Shown in pieces: positions 1 to 11,852 of a DNA stretch of 64,000 bases (its first letter is position 1; every line of letters starts with the position of its first letter). The notes beneath the pieces are model-generated. The model made no database searches, was not told where the DNA came from, and was given only the letters and a program-made list of their open reading frames with translations. Source of the DNA: Symsagittifera roscoffensis (lineage: Eukaryota; Xenacoelomorpha; Acoela; Convolutidae); contig NC_087062.1 in assembly GCF_963678635.1 (NCBI RefSeq), forward strand, positions 59,536,129 through 59,600,128, read 5' to 3'. A program made the translations under genes and the position numbers.

Positions 1-1097
1 GGTTTCTTAGGCCAAAAAAAAGCGTGAAAAATTTGAAGCGCATTAATTTGACACATACGCGTGGCATAAGAAGGCAATTTATTGCGCTACTTATCCCAAA
101 ATAGCCAAAATAGCAATTTTCAAACACCCGTAACCTTATCAAAAAACTCTCAGATAAAACTTTTCTTTTCAAGTTTAAGCTTAAGGCAACAATTTTTTTC
201 AGATGGTATACAAAGATTTGTCAAAAACTCTTTGTTTAATAGTCAAAAGTTGACTGATTAAAAAAACCACACCCAAGCATAAACATTCCGCAGTTTTTTG
301 AAAGTTGGAATAATTAGTCACATTTATAATTCAGGCAAATTTCTAGGCAAGTTTAATATTGGCGAAACTCAACGAAAATTGTTTGGGAATTTAGAGTTAA
401 AAAAATTGGACGAAAACTAAACAAAGCCATCAAAACATATGCCGAGAAAAACCGATTGAAAATTTTTGACTTTTTACCTTGATTCGAGCGAATAAAGCGA
501 GTATCTAAACTTACAATAGCTTCTTTTACTAGCTTAAACGCTTGCACTAGCTAAATATAAAACGTAAAAAGTTAGTTTTACTCAAGTAACGTTAGTTTTT
601 TAAATATTTTAGCGCCTTTTTGGAATCAGAAATTTAAAAGTTTCAAAAAAATCTTAGTATAGCTTTTGGTTATATTTGAATAGCACTTGAATATACCACT
701 TGAATATATTTTGAAAATTTTTATTTTATTTTAAAATCATATAAAGGATGTGAGTTTACATAAAAGAGATATATTTTTTTAAATTTTCTTCTACACCAAG
801 GTCATGCATGGGTGCTACTCTCATGCACGAAGGACAAAATTCGCAATAATTCTCAGCCAATCAACGCCCTGTAATTTGACCGATTTTATCGCTTGTTTGC
901 TCCCAATTTATGAATATTGAATTCTGATTGGCTGTCAAAATTTTCACACACGATGGATTCCCTCACATTACAGCAAGGAACCCCGGACTTTACACAAGGG
1001 ACTGTTCAGCTTGTCGAGGCATGCCCTAGATTGTCTGCGACTCGTTGCAACTAAATGCTCAATTTTGAGGGTGTTTGATATGACGTATTTGTTGTAG
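1..1097. other. AT-rich DNA upstream of EF-hand exons, no gene recognised
   Basis: I see only short, low-complexity ORFs without domain motifs. Since the exon at 1098 starts with a splice acceptor, at least the right part is probably an intron of the EF-hand gene whose earlier exons lie outside the window. No earlier EF-hand loop was found here. Confidence 0.5.
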
Positions 1098-2307
1098 GAA
1101 AGCGTTGACTGAGTGTGGGGACACTATGACGGACGAAGAAGTAGATGAGATGATGTCAGAGGTAAAGCAAACATTTCTCCCACGTTACCGGTCAAAATGA
1201 ATTTATATCGAGTGTATCAACCGAATTTGGACGTTTTTCTTTATTTTTGATCAGAATTGAGTGTATGTTTCTCAAAAGCGTTCGGCCCAAAATGAGCTTA
1301 AAATGCTCAAAGAAGAAGTACTCTTCAACTGAAAAAAGTTTTTATCTGCTGAACTTGCAAAAAATAATTAAATGAACAAAATAGCACAGAAGAATCCAAC
1401 CGCTGTTCTTTGTGCAACAAGAAAATTAAAAAACAAAAAATGATGTTTTCAAGCGCGTGTGGGTGGAAGGATATAAAGTTAACTTAGAACATGCTACAAA
1501 CTTCTGGCTAGAAGTCAGATAAAAAAAAATTTTAGTTACTTTCATTTGGTTAAAAACCTTATTAACGAAAGGTTACTTTTCACTCACTTCAACCGAATAT
1601 CGTTCAAAAAGTTGAAACTTCAAACTGTTTTTTTTCGATGCCATGAAAAATAATTTATTTTTTATAACTTTAGCGAATAACATCTGAAAGCGCTTTATGT
1701 CACTGGTCACCATCTTCAAAATAAGGTAGTGGTTAATGAAGTTTTTCCAAGCGAAATAGTTCGATTTTTCGCTTTGAAAATTTTATCGACCTTTTTTTTA
1801 GGTCGACCGAATTGATCTTTTGAGTTCTCCCTAAGCACAATTTAGTCCCTGTTTTGGCCAAATTTTCTGCGCCGCACTTTTTGGAAAATTTTGACCACAA
1901 AATTGCTTTTTTTGGCGCGCGCTTCCCCCTCAAAATTAGTATATATTGGCGCCCAAAGGCGCCTTTAGAAAATTTTTTGGGTCGGTCGGCCAAAAATTGA
2001 TTTCTTAAAAAGTACCAAAGGGGGGACCCTTTGGGTCGGCAGGGGTGGAATCCCTGAGAGGAAGGGCGTCCGCTTCCCTCGCCCCCTAAATCCGCCCCTG
2101 CCTACATGCTTTAATGTTTTCAATAAAAATTAGTCAATATATAAAATGATGCACTCGAAAAACTTACTCGATAGTGCAATCTTTTTTTCGCGTGTTAGTA
2201 TCCCGTTCTTTATCTTACATATTTTGTTTCAGTTGGACATCGACCATGACAACAGAATAAATGTGCACGAATTCGTAGTCCTGCTCAAGTCCCATGATCA
2301 ATTATGA
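1098..2307 (+). CDS. EF-hand protein, last two exons (calmodulin/myosin light chain-like)
   Basis: There are two exons, 1098-1161 and 2233-2307, ending in TGA. The first follows the acceptor ttgtag and ends at GAG|gtaaag. The second follows tttgtttcag. Phases match (phase 1 entry, phase 0 junction). The first exon reads ALTECGDTMTDEEVDEMMSE, the helix preceding the last EF-hand of calmodulin-superfamily proteins. The second reads LDIDHDNRINVHEFVVLLK, a canonical loop with Asp at positions 1, 3 and 5, Ile at 8 and Glu at 12, followed by a short tail ending HDQL. The loop should bind calcium. The family includes calmodulin, troponin C, myosin essential light chain and relatives, and 45 residues cannot tell these apart. 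Upstream exons are outside the window or unrecognised. The 1.07-kb intron contains a repeat of the hAT-like family also found at 22277. Confidence 0.8.
1735..2100 (-). repeat. Truncated nonautonomous hAT-like repeat in EF-hand intron
   Basis: Read on the minus strand from 2100 it starts CAGGGGCGGATTTAGGG and then matches the left part of the element at 22277-22680. Shared blocks include the AAAGGGTC...CCTTTGG block, the GGCGCCTTTGG block, the TACTAATTTTGA block, the GCGCGCGCC block and the paired GGTCGAC segments. The opposite terminus is not seen, so the copy is truncated. A short inner segment (2040-2100) is bounded by CAGGGGTGG and CCGCCCCTG. Confidence 0.6.
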
Positions 2308-2378
2308 AGGCAGCTTTTATCGACAACTAACCCGAAACCAAAACAAATGTTAAATCGTTTTCATTATTTTTTTCAGCC

Positions 2379-2384
2379 AATAAA
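2379..2384 (+). terminator. Polyadenylation signal of EF-hand gene
   Basis: AATAAA lies 72 bases after the EF-hand stop codon, in an AT-rich stretch. It is a plausible but unproven poly(A) signal. Confidence 0.5.
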
Positions 2385-3539
2385 AAATGAATACATAAAA
2401 TTTGTTTTCTTAAAATGATATCATGAATACATCCGAGTTTTCATTGCAATTGCCAAAAAATATGAAGGCGCTGCAAATTATTAAACAAAAAAGAAATCAT
2501 CTACATAGTAAAATTGTTAAAAGCATATTTTTGAGAGCTAAATCTTTTTAATTACTTTTGTTATAATTACGACGCCAAACTTGGTCGTACAACAAGAGCA
2601 CAAAAGAGTGTTCGCTCGCTTCTGTTCATCCTCTATATGTGTTTAAGGTTTTAAACAAATATATAAGTTTCAAACAAATATAATATAAGTTTTAAACAAA
2701 TAAGGACAAATAATACCCACGCGATTTCTTAACAATTTATCTGTTGTTATGGAATCCACTAACGAACGTATTCTGGTTCTTGACACTAATTAAATTAAAC
2801 TAAATTTTGCTGGATTCAGCCGCCTTCTTCACCACAATCGTTATTTTTGCTCCGACTTACGTAACCAATGTAACGGAAAAATTGCGCTCGGGATGGTTAT
2901 TTTTACACTTTTTAATAAGCAGTTTCTGACGGAGTTTATTTTATATCAGTCAAAAATTATTGATTTCCTGAGCTTAAATTTGAAAATATGTTTCGCCTGT
3001 TATCATTTTTTTAAAAGTAATGGGGGTTTTTAACTTGTCACTTTGGGCAATTTGGGACAATTAACGCGCGATTTAATTTAACTCGTTAGCAGAAATTAAA
3101 TCCGTCTTAGAAATCGTTCGAAATTGGTTGAAGGAAGCCTATTTGCCATAAATGATTTGTTGCTAGGAGGGAAATCTATCACTTTGTACTTTATATGGCG
3201 TGTGGGGTGATGTTTTTCTGGAAAAATCTCAAATTAAAAAAAAATTGTTTTTTTTTTATTTATTTTTTCGTGTTATTATTGCTCCATGGAATTTGAAAGG
3301 CAGTCGAAACACTCAGGGCTTTGTCCTGATACGAGCAGTCTTGTTTTCTTTGGATTTCGCAATTTGTCACTACATCCGCAATTTATTGCGGGGATTCAGT
3401 TTTTTACTGGATTTCACAGATTTTACTTTGAACAAATGTGCGCAGGCTCAACTCCGGAATCGACTGACAAATTGGCTTCTAAAGTCAACCTTTTCTCTGA
3501 TTTTCAGATTTTGGCCCGTCCAATGTTGAATCATCAGTT
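2385..3539. other. Intergenic AT-rich DNA, nothing recognised
   Basis: The ORFs here are short and overlapping, without motifs. I see no tRNA, repeat array or exon-like pair of splice sites that I can support. Confidence 0.5.
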
Positions 3540-4270
3540 TTTTTACTTCAATTCCCCGATCATTTGTGGAACCTTCTGGGAATTCGATGGAAACAAGCGA
3601 CAATGATGAAATCCAAACCATAACCAATGTTTCCGAACTACCTCCTGCTACCAACAAATTAGATGTTTCCAAACTACCTCCTGCTACCCTTAATTTAGAG
3701 GCCTATAATTTAGTGTGACCAGATGCCACTTGACTTTGCAGCCTAACTTTTTATTTTAGTGGTTAATATGTTTTTGGAAATTTTTTCTGATGCGGAATAA
3801 CAATTTCTTTTTACTGTTGTGAGTTTACGATCAGAATTTAAAAAAAAACGAGTCCCAATTAAATAGTATATTTTTTATTAACTTGAGAAACACACAAGTG
3901 AGATTAGAATATAGTTAAGCGGAATACATGTTAAATGTTTTTAAATAATCTTTAGTCGTATTTTGTTAGATGCAATTTTTTTTAGCAGTTCTTGTTCGAT
4001 CGAGACATGTATCAAGTTTTTTGTCCCTCTTTTCTGTCGTAAGAGCTGTTCAGATTTGTTTCCTAATTCTTTTGTTATTTCGTCTAACTTGTCAAAAGTC
4101 TGCGCCATAATTTTCTGACAATTCAAGTTTTACCCCAAAATGATAATGATTAGTGTAGTTCAAATCCAGATTGCAGTCAAAATGCCTCAGGCTTATAATA
4201 ATAAAAATATAAGTGAAAAGTCATTGGAGGCAAAAAAGATGCCAATCAATAGGTCCGCTGCTCGGCGATA
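3540..4270 (-). repeat. LTR-like repeat a (3' side of BEL element)
   Basis: It matches 10330-11060 and 15275-15990. Shared strings include GACCAGATGCCACT, TTCTGACGCGGAA (TGATGCGGAA here), TTGTGAGTTTAC, GCAGTTCTTGTTCGA and AGGTCCGCTGCT. Here the block with ACAATGATGAAATC (3543-3635) lies left of the main block, while in the other two copies it lies to the right. Confidence 0.6.
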
Positions 4271-4432
4271 ATATTGGGCCCCTTTTAGGCATCAGAAGCC
4301 AAAATATATTATAATAATTAAATGGTAATTAAAAGGATATATCCTAATAATTTGAGTCAGATTGTTTGATCTTGAATATCACCGGCCAAACAAGATAAAC
4401 AAGCTATATATGCCAACCAATAATTATTTCTA

Positions 4433-4907
4433 TCAGTTGTGATAGTATCGCGTATTGTAATTGTGATGATCGTAAGGAACATGATCCGTGTTTGATTTGT
4501 AGTTGGGTTCTACCAATATCTTCGTAACTGTTTCAAAATTAAATGCGAGGAAATTGTTGAGGACCTCTATTTCCGCTTGCCAAGAATCTCTTGGTGGAAC
4601 AGATAAAATGAGAATCCGTTGATGGGTAATTGCGTCAACCCATTCCTTCATCGGTTTTGTGGTTTCACTGGGCCTTTTTGATTTCGGAAACTCTTTTCTC
4701 GGATGATCGCATAATCGTTTCCACCACCCATAATTACAATATGAGCGAGTCTCTGCAAATCTTGCGTGATAACCCTATCTTTCCAATAGGTAACCTTAAT
4801 CCAGATAATCCAATGAAATTCATTTCCGATTCATGGTAACCACTCGAGTAAATGCTTCCCAGATAATTAACGTGACTATCGCCAAAAATTGCAATGCGTT
4901 TTTTCAT
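4433..4907 (-). pseudogene. SGNH/GDSL hydrolase-like ORF in env position of BEL element
   Basis: An ATG at 4907 lies five bases after the pol stop (4913-4915). The protein begins MKKRIAIFGDSHVNYLG, where FGDSH fits SGNH block I (catalytic Ser in GDS). After a frameshift near 4790 comes LAHIVIMGGGNDYAI, where GGGND fits block III (GxND). After an internal stop near 4650 the frame continues through ILSVPPRDSW to a C-terminal Asp/His-rich end (DHVPYDHHNY) that could contain the block V D-x-x-H. Total span is about 158 codons, close to a minimal SGNH domain. Known family activity is esterase/lipase or acyl hydrolysis; function in this element is unknown. An env protein would be usual in this place, but I see no signal peptide or membrane segment. 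The copy is broken by at least one frameshift and one stop. Confidence 0.6.
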
Positions 4908-4912
4908 TTTTT

Positions 4913-7900
4913 CTAAATCAGATCAACGATCAACTTCAAACTAAGTTCTTTTATTTTGACTTTGAGTACTTTTACAAAACTTAAAAATCGGTCATTCACA
5001 GATTCCCATTTTGTTTTATTTTCTACAGATCGTGCGATATTATCTTCACTATAGTGTAGTTTCAAAATCCTTCCTAAGTGAAGTTTGTCGGTGAATACTT
5101 GTGGGTCTACAATCTTTACAAGGTCACCTTCTCGGAATTGTTTTTTCTCATCTTTGAATCATTTGTTTCTTGCCAATTGCATCGGTTTGTATTCCTTCTG
5201 AAATCTGCGCCAGATTTGATTAGCATCTCCTCCGATGACCTTCATAGTTTTTCAAGTTTATTCGGAACAATTCCTATCTTGATAATCCAATCAAGAAGTG
5301 ATTTGATGTAATCTCTTCGTAACAATCAATGTCGTACAAATCTGATGTGGGAGATCTTTGGTTAAGAATGACTTCAACTATGCAGACAGTTGTGGTCAAA
5401 ATGTCCTCCGTCATTTTTTGTGTTCCCATAACATTATACATTGCCTTTTTTTTGTACTTCTCACTAGTCCTTCCCTTACACCTCCATTGCGGGTCAAACT
5501 TTCTTTCAATGTATCGTTTTGTCATTGATTCTTTGTTTTTTGGCAACCATATTTTAATTTGTTCTTGTAAAAAGTTGTTCTTTCCAACAAAGTTCCTCCC
5601 ATTGTCGTTCACGCTAAAACCTGGCTTATCTTTTCGAGAGATGAATCGAAACAAGCAGTTTGACATTGATTCGCTTGAAAAATCATGAGGAACTTCAAGA
5701 TGCACGGCTCTCGTTGTAAAACAAGTCAAGAGACATATCAATCTTTTTTCTGATGATATCCTCACTTTTACATTGAAAGGTCCAAAGTAACCTACACCTG
5801 TGTTTTTGAATGGTCTTGTGAAATCCATCCTGAACATAGGTAAAACTGCCAGCAGTGGAGACTCGTTCCTCTGCTATGTATGTTTTCTACAGGGTGAAAA
5901 TTAGCCTTGATTATTGCACCAAAAATCCAGAAAGACTCTTCAACCATGCTTCTGAGTTGTTCCATCCCAGTGTGAAGATTTTCCAGATGTTTGTTTCTTA
6001 GGAAAAAAACAGTTATATGATGTTTTGAATCCAAAATAATTGAATGCAATTGTGCCAATGATAAGTCTTTTGACCTTGACAATGTACTTCTTGCTCTCAT
6101 CAACCCCTCTGCATCAATAAATGTATTCCGTTTTTTGAGATGGGATTGCTTTTTTCTCTGAATCTAGCTCGTTGAACACACCTGAAAAAAAATTCGTAGC
6201 TTGCTGCTTCTCTTCAACTGTTAAGCTCAATGATTTGGGTTTCTCTTTACGCATTGTTCTGAATACGTAAGGAATTGTGTTTTGAAGAAGTTTAAAGTTA
6301 CTAAACCTATGCCAAATGGCCAAAAGTTCATTAATTGTAACCTTAATACAAGTTTCTTCAATTACTTCTTGCGTTTCAACGTTTTTGATGTTCAATTTCT
6401 TTGGCCATTCCTCTTCATTCTTTATCCAGGTCAGCCCGTCTAACCAGGTAATTTTGAGTGTTTGGGCTATTGTGAGTCCTCTTGTACCTAGATCTGCCGG
6501 ATTCATTTCTTCGTTGACATGTCTCCATGTTTTGGTTGTCGTGGTGTCGAAAACCATTGAGATTCTGTTTGCTACGAGATCGGAAATTTCTTCTCAGAAG
6601 ACAACCAAGCTAGTACTGTGCTAAAATCTGACCACTTGTAGACTTTGTTCACAGTGTTTCTACGTGTTTCCAGTATACTGTCTTTAAATCTTGTGGCTAT
6701 CACTGCTGCTTGCAGCTCTAAGCGTGGTATGCTTAGTTGTTTCTTTGGCGCAACTCTCGTTTTTCAAACAAAAAAAGATACGTTTTTAGTTTCATTTTGC
6801 TTTGATGCACAAAAGTAAGCAACCGCGCAAATCCTTCAGGTGAAGCATCAGCGAACACATGGAGATCAACCTCTGTTGGAATGAAATTGAAGTAATGTCT
6901 ATGGATTTTAATGTTTTGATTTGTGTAAGTTCTTTTCTCCAAGACTCATACTCTTCAGCAATTTTTTCCGCAATTGTTTTGTCCCGTTCAACACTTTCAG
7001 ATTTCCAGAAGTTATTTAAAACGTTCCTTATCCGAATGGTGAAGGGTGACATCAGTCCTAGTGGATCGGATAGTGAAAAAACCACGCTAAGCAAATCTCT
7101 TTGTGAGAATCCTTCGACTGGCTTATCCTTCATTCAACAGAATGCTTAACTGTCCGACTCTATGTTCCATTTATTTCAAAGAATCGAAGTTGCCTTTTCC
7201 TCGGTATTTTCCGTTAACTCTACAACATTACTTCGAACATATGTCAGCTTGAAACCCCCTTTGTTTAAACTTCTAACTACTTGTAGTTTGAGGTTCTCGG
7301 GTTTTATTCTATCAATGCTGAAATATATATGAAATCATTCATATAAAAATCATCCATAAAGACATTTTTTGGTAAATTGTCAATTTCCAATGATTTGGTC
7401 AGTGCATAATTTGCACAAACTGGTGATTTTTTGGCTCCAAACATATGTCAGTTATATTTTTATATCACTATTTTGTCGCTTTTACTTTCGATATCTGGAT
7501 ACAAAAACCTCAGACAATGAGTATCTTCTTTTTCCACCTTGACTTGAAGAAACATCTGCTCAATATCAGCTGTGGTTGTATTGCTGCTTCCCGATTTTTG
7601 AAAAAGGTTTTACAAGCTTCTGCAACAAATCTGGTCCAGGTAGTTATTTATCTTTCGAAGATACCCCTTTAATTTTTGAGGCTGCATTACAAACTCTTCT
7701 GACTTTCCCTGGCTGGTTTGAATGAAGAGGTGAGGTAAATACCTGGATGATGAGGTAGATACCCGAATTTGGCATTCTCAGTGTTGGATATGCCATTTTG
7801 AAACATTTTCTCAATGAATTCTTTTTTGAGATCAATTTTTATCGTGTCGTGATACTCTTCGTTTTCAAGTCATAACCTTCACCGAGCTTTTTTCGTAATG

Positions 7901-8700
7901 ACTTAAGTTGCCCCCAAAAAATTCCATAGTTGTTTGGAAAACTTAATTGATCCTCCGACCAAAAAAATCCAACTTCTCATCTACTATCTTCAAATTTGGT
8001 AGTAGATTCTAGGATTTGCTGAGCTCGCTTTTCTTCACTAGATACCGATTCAACATTTCTCACTGATCCATAGCTTTCAATAGACAACCATTTTTGACCT
8101 TCTGAGCCATCTGCTCTTCTGTAGAGCAGTAATACAATCCCGCTTTGCAATCATAGGCTTCTTTTTGTCCCAACGGACCATTTAGAGACAATCCAAAAAG
8201 TGTTCTCACTCTCCATGGATTTCTCTTGTTCAGACTTCTGTATTCTATTCGTCTTATCATTTTGAAATGATCCCTACCAATTAATTTTTTGACGTCGGAG
8301 CGAAATTTTCTGGTTCGGCATGAACGATTAATGCGGATATCTTCTTTTGTGGGCACTATAATCGTAGTTCTTTGACCCAACAAACAAATCGGGATGAAGC
8401 AAACAATTGATGTTTTCAGTTTTGAGACTCTTGGTTTTCAGCTTCACTCTTACTTCTTCCGTAAGGCTTATTAAACTGTTAGCTCCAGTTAAATATCTTT
8501 TGCAGTCTTCTGTATCTAATTTCAGCGATTCTTTAAAAGATTTGTCTAGTAGTATCGCTGTTGACCTAGTGTCTTTTAATGCACAAATCTCCATTGATTT
8601 GCCTGTCTTTGGATTAGTTAGTTGCACTCCTATTATCGGTAGCAAACCACTAATGGATGGCAATCTATAACAATTGGTTGATTGTTGGTTATTGGTCATA
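4913..8700 (-). pseudogene. BEL/Pao pol (protease-RT-RNase H-integrase), degenerate
   Basis: Fragments in minus-strand order: protease (8699-8328: GLLPIIGVQLTNPKTGKSM, then ALKDTRSTA, where the catalytic D-T-G is D-T-R); RT segments (7835-7130, including PGKVRRVCNAASK and LSDPLGLMSPFTIRIRN); RNase H/connection (6942-6114, with EVDLHVFADASPEGFA and NPADLGTRGL); H2C2 region (6103-5792, with LDSKHHITVFFLRNKHLENLH); integrase core (5837-5274, with VGYFGPFNVKVR, TCFTTRAVHLEV and FSVNDNGRNFVG); and integrase C-terminus (5240-4913, with FREGDLVKIVDPQVF). These strings are diagnostic of BEL/Pao. At least six frame changes separate the pieces. Confidence 0.8.
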
Positions 8701-8709
8701 TTCCAGATC

Positions 8710-10140
8710 TACTTTCAAGTAATTGTCGGTTGTGCTTTCTGTCACATCCATCTTTTCCACATGGATTGACTTTACAGTCTTTGAGGGGATGTGCTTTCCG
8801 GAAAGATCCAAAGCGCTATGTGTTTATTCATGACATCATATCGCTGTTTCACAGTTATCTTTTTGAAGTCTGGGCAGTTTCAGAGTTTGTGTTTCACCTT
8901 GTGCTTTTCTGTGCGTTTGCAATGATTTGTGCTTTGATTTTTGAAGTCTTGACTCTTGTCTTCTGTAACATACGTTCTGCCTTTTGTTTGATGTATGTGA
9001 TTTATTTTCCGTGTTTCTGTTGCTCCTCTAGGTTTATGATTTCGCTTTGCAATTAACTGATCGTGCTCTAAGGCCGCATCAATGAGCCATTCACTTAGCT
9101 CAAGCGCATTTGATTGAGCTGCTTGTGCTATCGTGAGTGTTTGAGCTAACGCACAAATCTCCATTGATTTGCCTGTCCTTGAATTAGTTAGTTGGACTCC
9201 TATTATCGGTAGCAAGCCACTAATGGATGGCATTCTATAAGAGTTGGTTGATTCTTGGTTATTGGTCTTATTACGGATCTTTTTCAAGTTGATTGTTAGC
9301 AATTCCTTTCATTTCAGAAAAAAGTCCCTTTCTCTCCGAGATCTGATAGAAGTTTGCTCAAAATCATGTTTAATCTTGAAGTTGATTTCAGATCGTCATC
9401 CTATCCAAAACTTGATAAAAAGTTTACAAACGTACTCACTACAAACGTACGCCTGCAATTTTTGATGTTTGATGCGAATCGTGTATCCTTACAATTGGAA
9501 AGTTCTGCACCAGCTTTAGTTGTGAATCAACTATCATATGTGGCTGACCGTAAAGGCTGGACAACAGTTTCCAAGCATGTTCACAATGGTTGCCATCATA
9601 GCTGCGTCCTGTCAGAATCAGTTTAGCTTGGCCAGATACTTAGTTTTTCAGATAGTACATCTTTTCGCTTTTTGTTATGTCCGCGTCATGCACTGTTTCT
9701 GTTAATAATCCTGGCATGAGACAACGTTTCTATGGAATCAGGTCGTTGACTCAGTCCCGAGCTTAATTAAGATTTATTACTCGGCCTTGCCAGTATCGTC
9801 AATATACGCTTGAACTTCTTTGATGAAGTCTTCGTGTAACGTTGTGGATTTCCTCTTGTCAGTTTTTTTTCAGTTTGTTGTTTGTTCCCCACTTTGACGT
9901 TAAACTGTTGTGCTCTTTCATTTTATCTACGCATTTTTTAAGTTTTTCCAATTTTGCTTTCACTCGACAAAATCTTCTTTTCTCCTCAATCAATTGATTT
10001 TTTTTATCGTATGTGCGGAGAATTTCTCGATCGTAATTTTCCATTTTTCTTCTTTCAGCCAAGATCCACCTTTTTATTTTCGTGTCATCTCTGGTCTGAG
10101 CTTGCAGTTGTTCTTCTATCGAAGTCGATTCGCTCGTCAT
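8710..10140 (-). pseudogene. BEL/Pao gag, degenerate
   Basis: The start ATG at 10140 gives MTSESTSIEEQLQAQTRDDT followed by a Lys/Glu-rich coiled-coil-like stretch to 9859. A DUF1759-like segment is truncated near 9710: the part present in the third copy at about 14100-14650 is missing here. A zinc-finger region near 8730-8800 is degenerate. The segment 9302-8880 reads through to the protease. Copies of the same gag lie at 11.85-13.03 kb and 13.03-15.08 kb. Confidence 0.65.
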
Positions 10141-10329
10141 TTTGTCTTTTCTCTGATCGTGTCGTCTAATCGTGTTAACGTGAAATTATTGTAAAGGAAA
10201 AAGTTGAAGGTAATCAAATATATATTTCAACAAAAAAAATCAAGAAAAATATGTTGCCGTTTGGCCAACAAATGGAAATATTCAATCAAATATTTTCAAT
10301 TAATTTTGGAATGAATTTTTCAATTTCAT

Positions 10330-11060
10330 TTTTTTTTTCCAAACTGATTCCTGCTACCATTCATTTAGCGGCCTACCTTTCTGTGTGACCAGATGCCACT
10401 AGACTTTTTAGCCAAAATTTATATCTTCAAGTTAAAATTTTTTTCTGGGAAAATTTTCTGACGCGGAATCATAATTTGTTTCTACTGTTGTGAGTTTACA
10501 ATCAGTATTAGTTAAAAAAATGGGTCCCGATTAAATAGTATAAAATTTTTATAAACTTGAGAACTACACAGTTAAAATTATAATACAAGCAAGCGGAATG
10601 TAAAATAACTATTGTTTTATAGTCTATTGTATTAATTTTGTTTGTTGCAACTTTCGTAGCAGTTCTTGTTCGACCGAGAATTGTATCAAGTTGTTTGTCC
10701 CTCTTTTCTGTCTCGCAATCTGTTCAGATTTCTTTAACAATTCTGTGTTAATCAGCCTAATTTGTCAAATGTCACCGCCATAATCTTCTGACATTTCCAG
10801 TGTTACCCCAAAATGATAATAAATGGTGTAATTCAAACCCAGATCGCAGTCATAAATGCCTCAGTTTAATTTTAAAATAAATATAAGTGAAACGTCTTTT
10901 GTGTCCAAATTGAACCCAATCAAGAGGTCCGCTGCTTGGCGTTAAAAAATCTTGAGTCTTGTTACTCCAATTCCCCGACCATTTGTGAAATCTTTTGGGA
11001 ATTTGATTGAAACAAACGACAATGATGAAATCTAAACCATAACCAATGTTTCCGAGCTTG
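10330..11060 (-). repeat. LTR-like repeat b (5' side of BEL element)
   Basis: It lies 190 bases upstream (minus strand) of the gag start and is homologous to 3540-4270 and 15275-15990. The last 95 bases (10960-11055) match 3543-3635 and 15895-15985. Confidence 0.6.
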
Positions 11061-11852
11061 GCGTCGTTATGACGTATTTCCTTGTAAAATAAAGGAAAAC
11101 GATTCAAGTATTTATGAACAATCTGTAGACTCAGTGAAATTTGAAAATTTACTAATCGAAAACAAAAGGAGGAAATCAACCAAAAAACTTCAAAAATTGG
11201 AAATTTACAAGATAAATATGCAATTCACGTAAAATTTCATTTACATGAATAATTGCGGGATGACAACTTTCAGATTATTTGAGACACGTGAGTTGTTATT
11301 TCCAACGCTCCAATTATAACTTACACCATACTGACTGCAAGTCGATATGAATAAGTAGAATTCTACTCAAACACTAAGTTTTCTTGTTCTTAAACTTTTG
11401 CTAAATTTTCTAGTATATCTGTATATACTGACAGTAAAAAAATATTTTGATGAACAAATGCAGATTCAACAAACAAAAGATTAAGTGGCTGTAATTTTGC
11501 CGAATGCACAAAGTTCCCACTAAAACCAGGAATTACCTAGGTTTTACCATCACTTACTGGTATTTCCTTGTTAGGACTTTTACTATTGCAAATTCAGAAA
11601 GAAACCTCGAGTCGGGCTTTCTTTGGTCGGGCTTTCTTTGTATCTTCCCAAGTTACTGTAGTCTTGAACAATATTTGATTATTCTTCAATCATTATTTTA
11701 TAAAATTTGTAGCAAGCGGTTTGCTAAATTACAAATCTACTGTATTTAATAAACTGAACTCAAGAGTTGACGCAAGGTCTAGAGCCCAGTTGCAAAATAC
11801 TTTCGGAGCAGAAAAATAAATCAGAATGAGGGCAGCTCAATTGACAGATTCT
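11043..11852. repeat. 810-bp direct duplication, left copy
   Basis: It is nearly identical to 15975-16784 (constant offset 4932), with only a few differences noticed by eye. It ends abruptly at ...TTGACAGATTCT, after which the sequence switches to BEL protease homology (ATTATCGGTAGC). It has no convincing coding content. Confidence 0.8.

Larger units (their letters stand above)
3540..11060 (-). mobile_element. BEL/Pao LTR retrotransposon, degenerate, with post-pol SGNH-like ORF
   Basis: On the minus strand the order is: repeat b (10330-11060, 5' side), gag start at 10140, gag, aspartic protease (about 8700-8400), RT, RNase H, H2C2 zinc region, integrase ending at 4913, an SGNH-hydrolase-like ORF starting at 4907, then repeat a (3540-4270). 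The gag-PR-RT-RH-IN order and the DUF1759-like and Peptidase_A17-like segments are those of BEL/Pao. Many frameshifts and stops make this copy non-functional. The end repeats are direct and about 600 bp, as expected for LTRs. A 95-bp block next to them is in a permuted position between the two ends, so exact LTR boundaries are unresolved. Confidence 0.75.

Noticed and set aside
3200-3672. Plus-strand ORFs of about 100 residues as a host gene
   Set aside because: They overlap the BEL LTR-like repeat and have low-complexity Phe/Leu composition.
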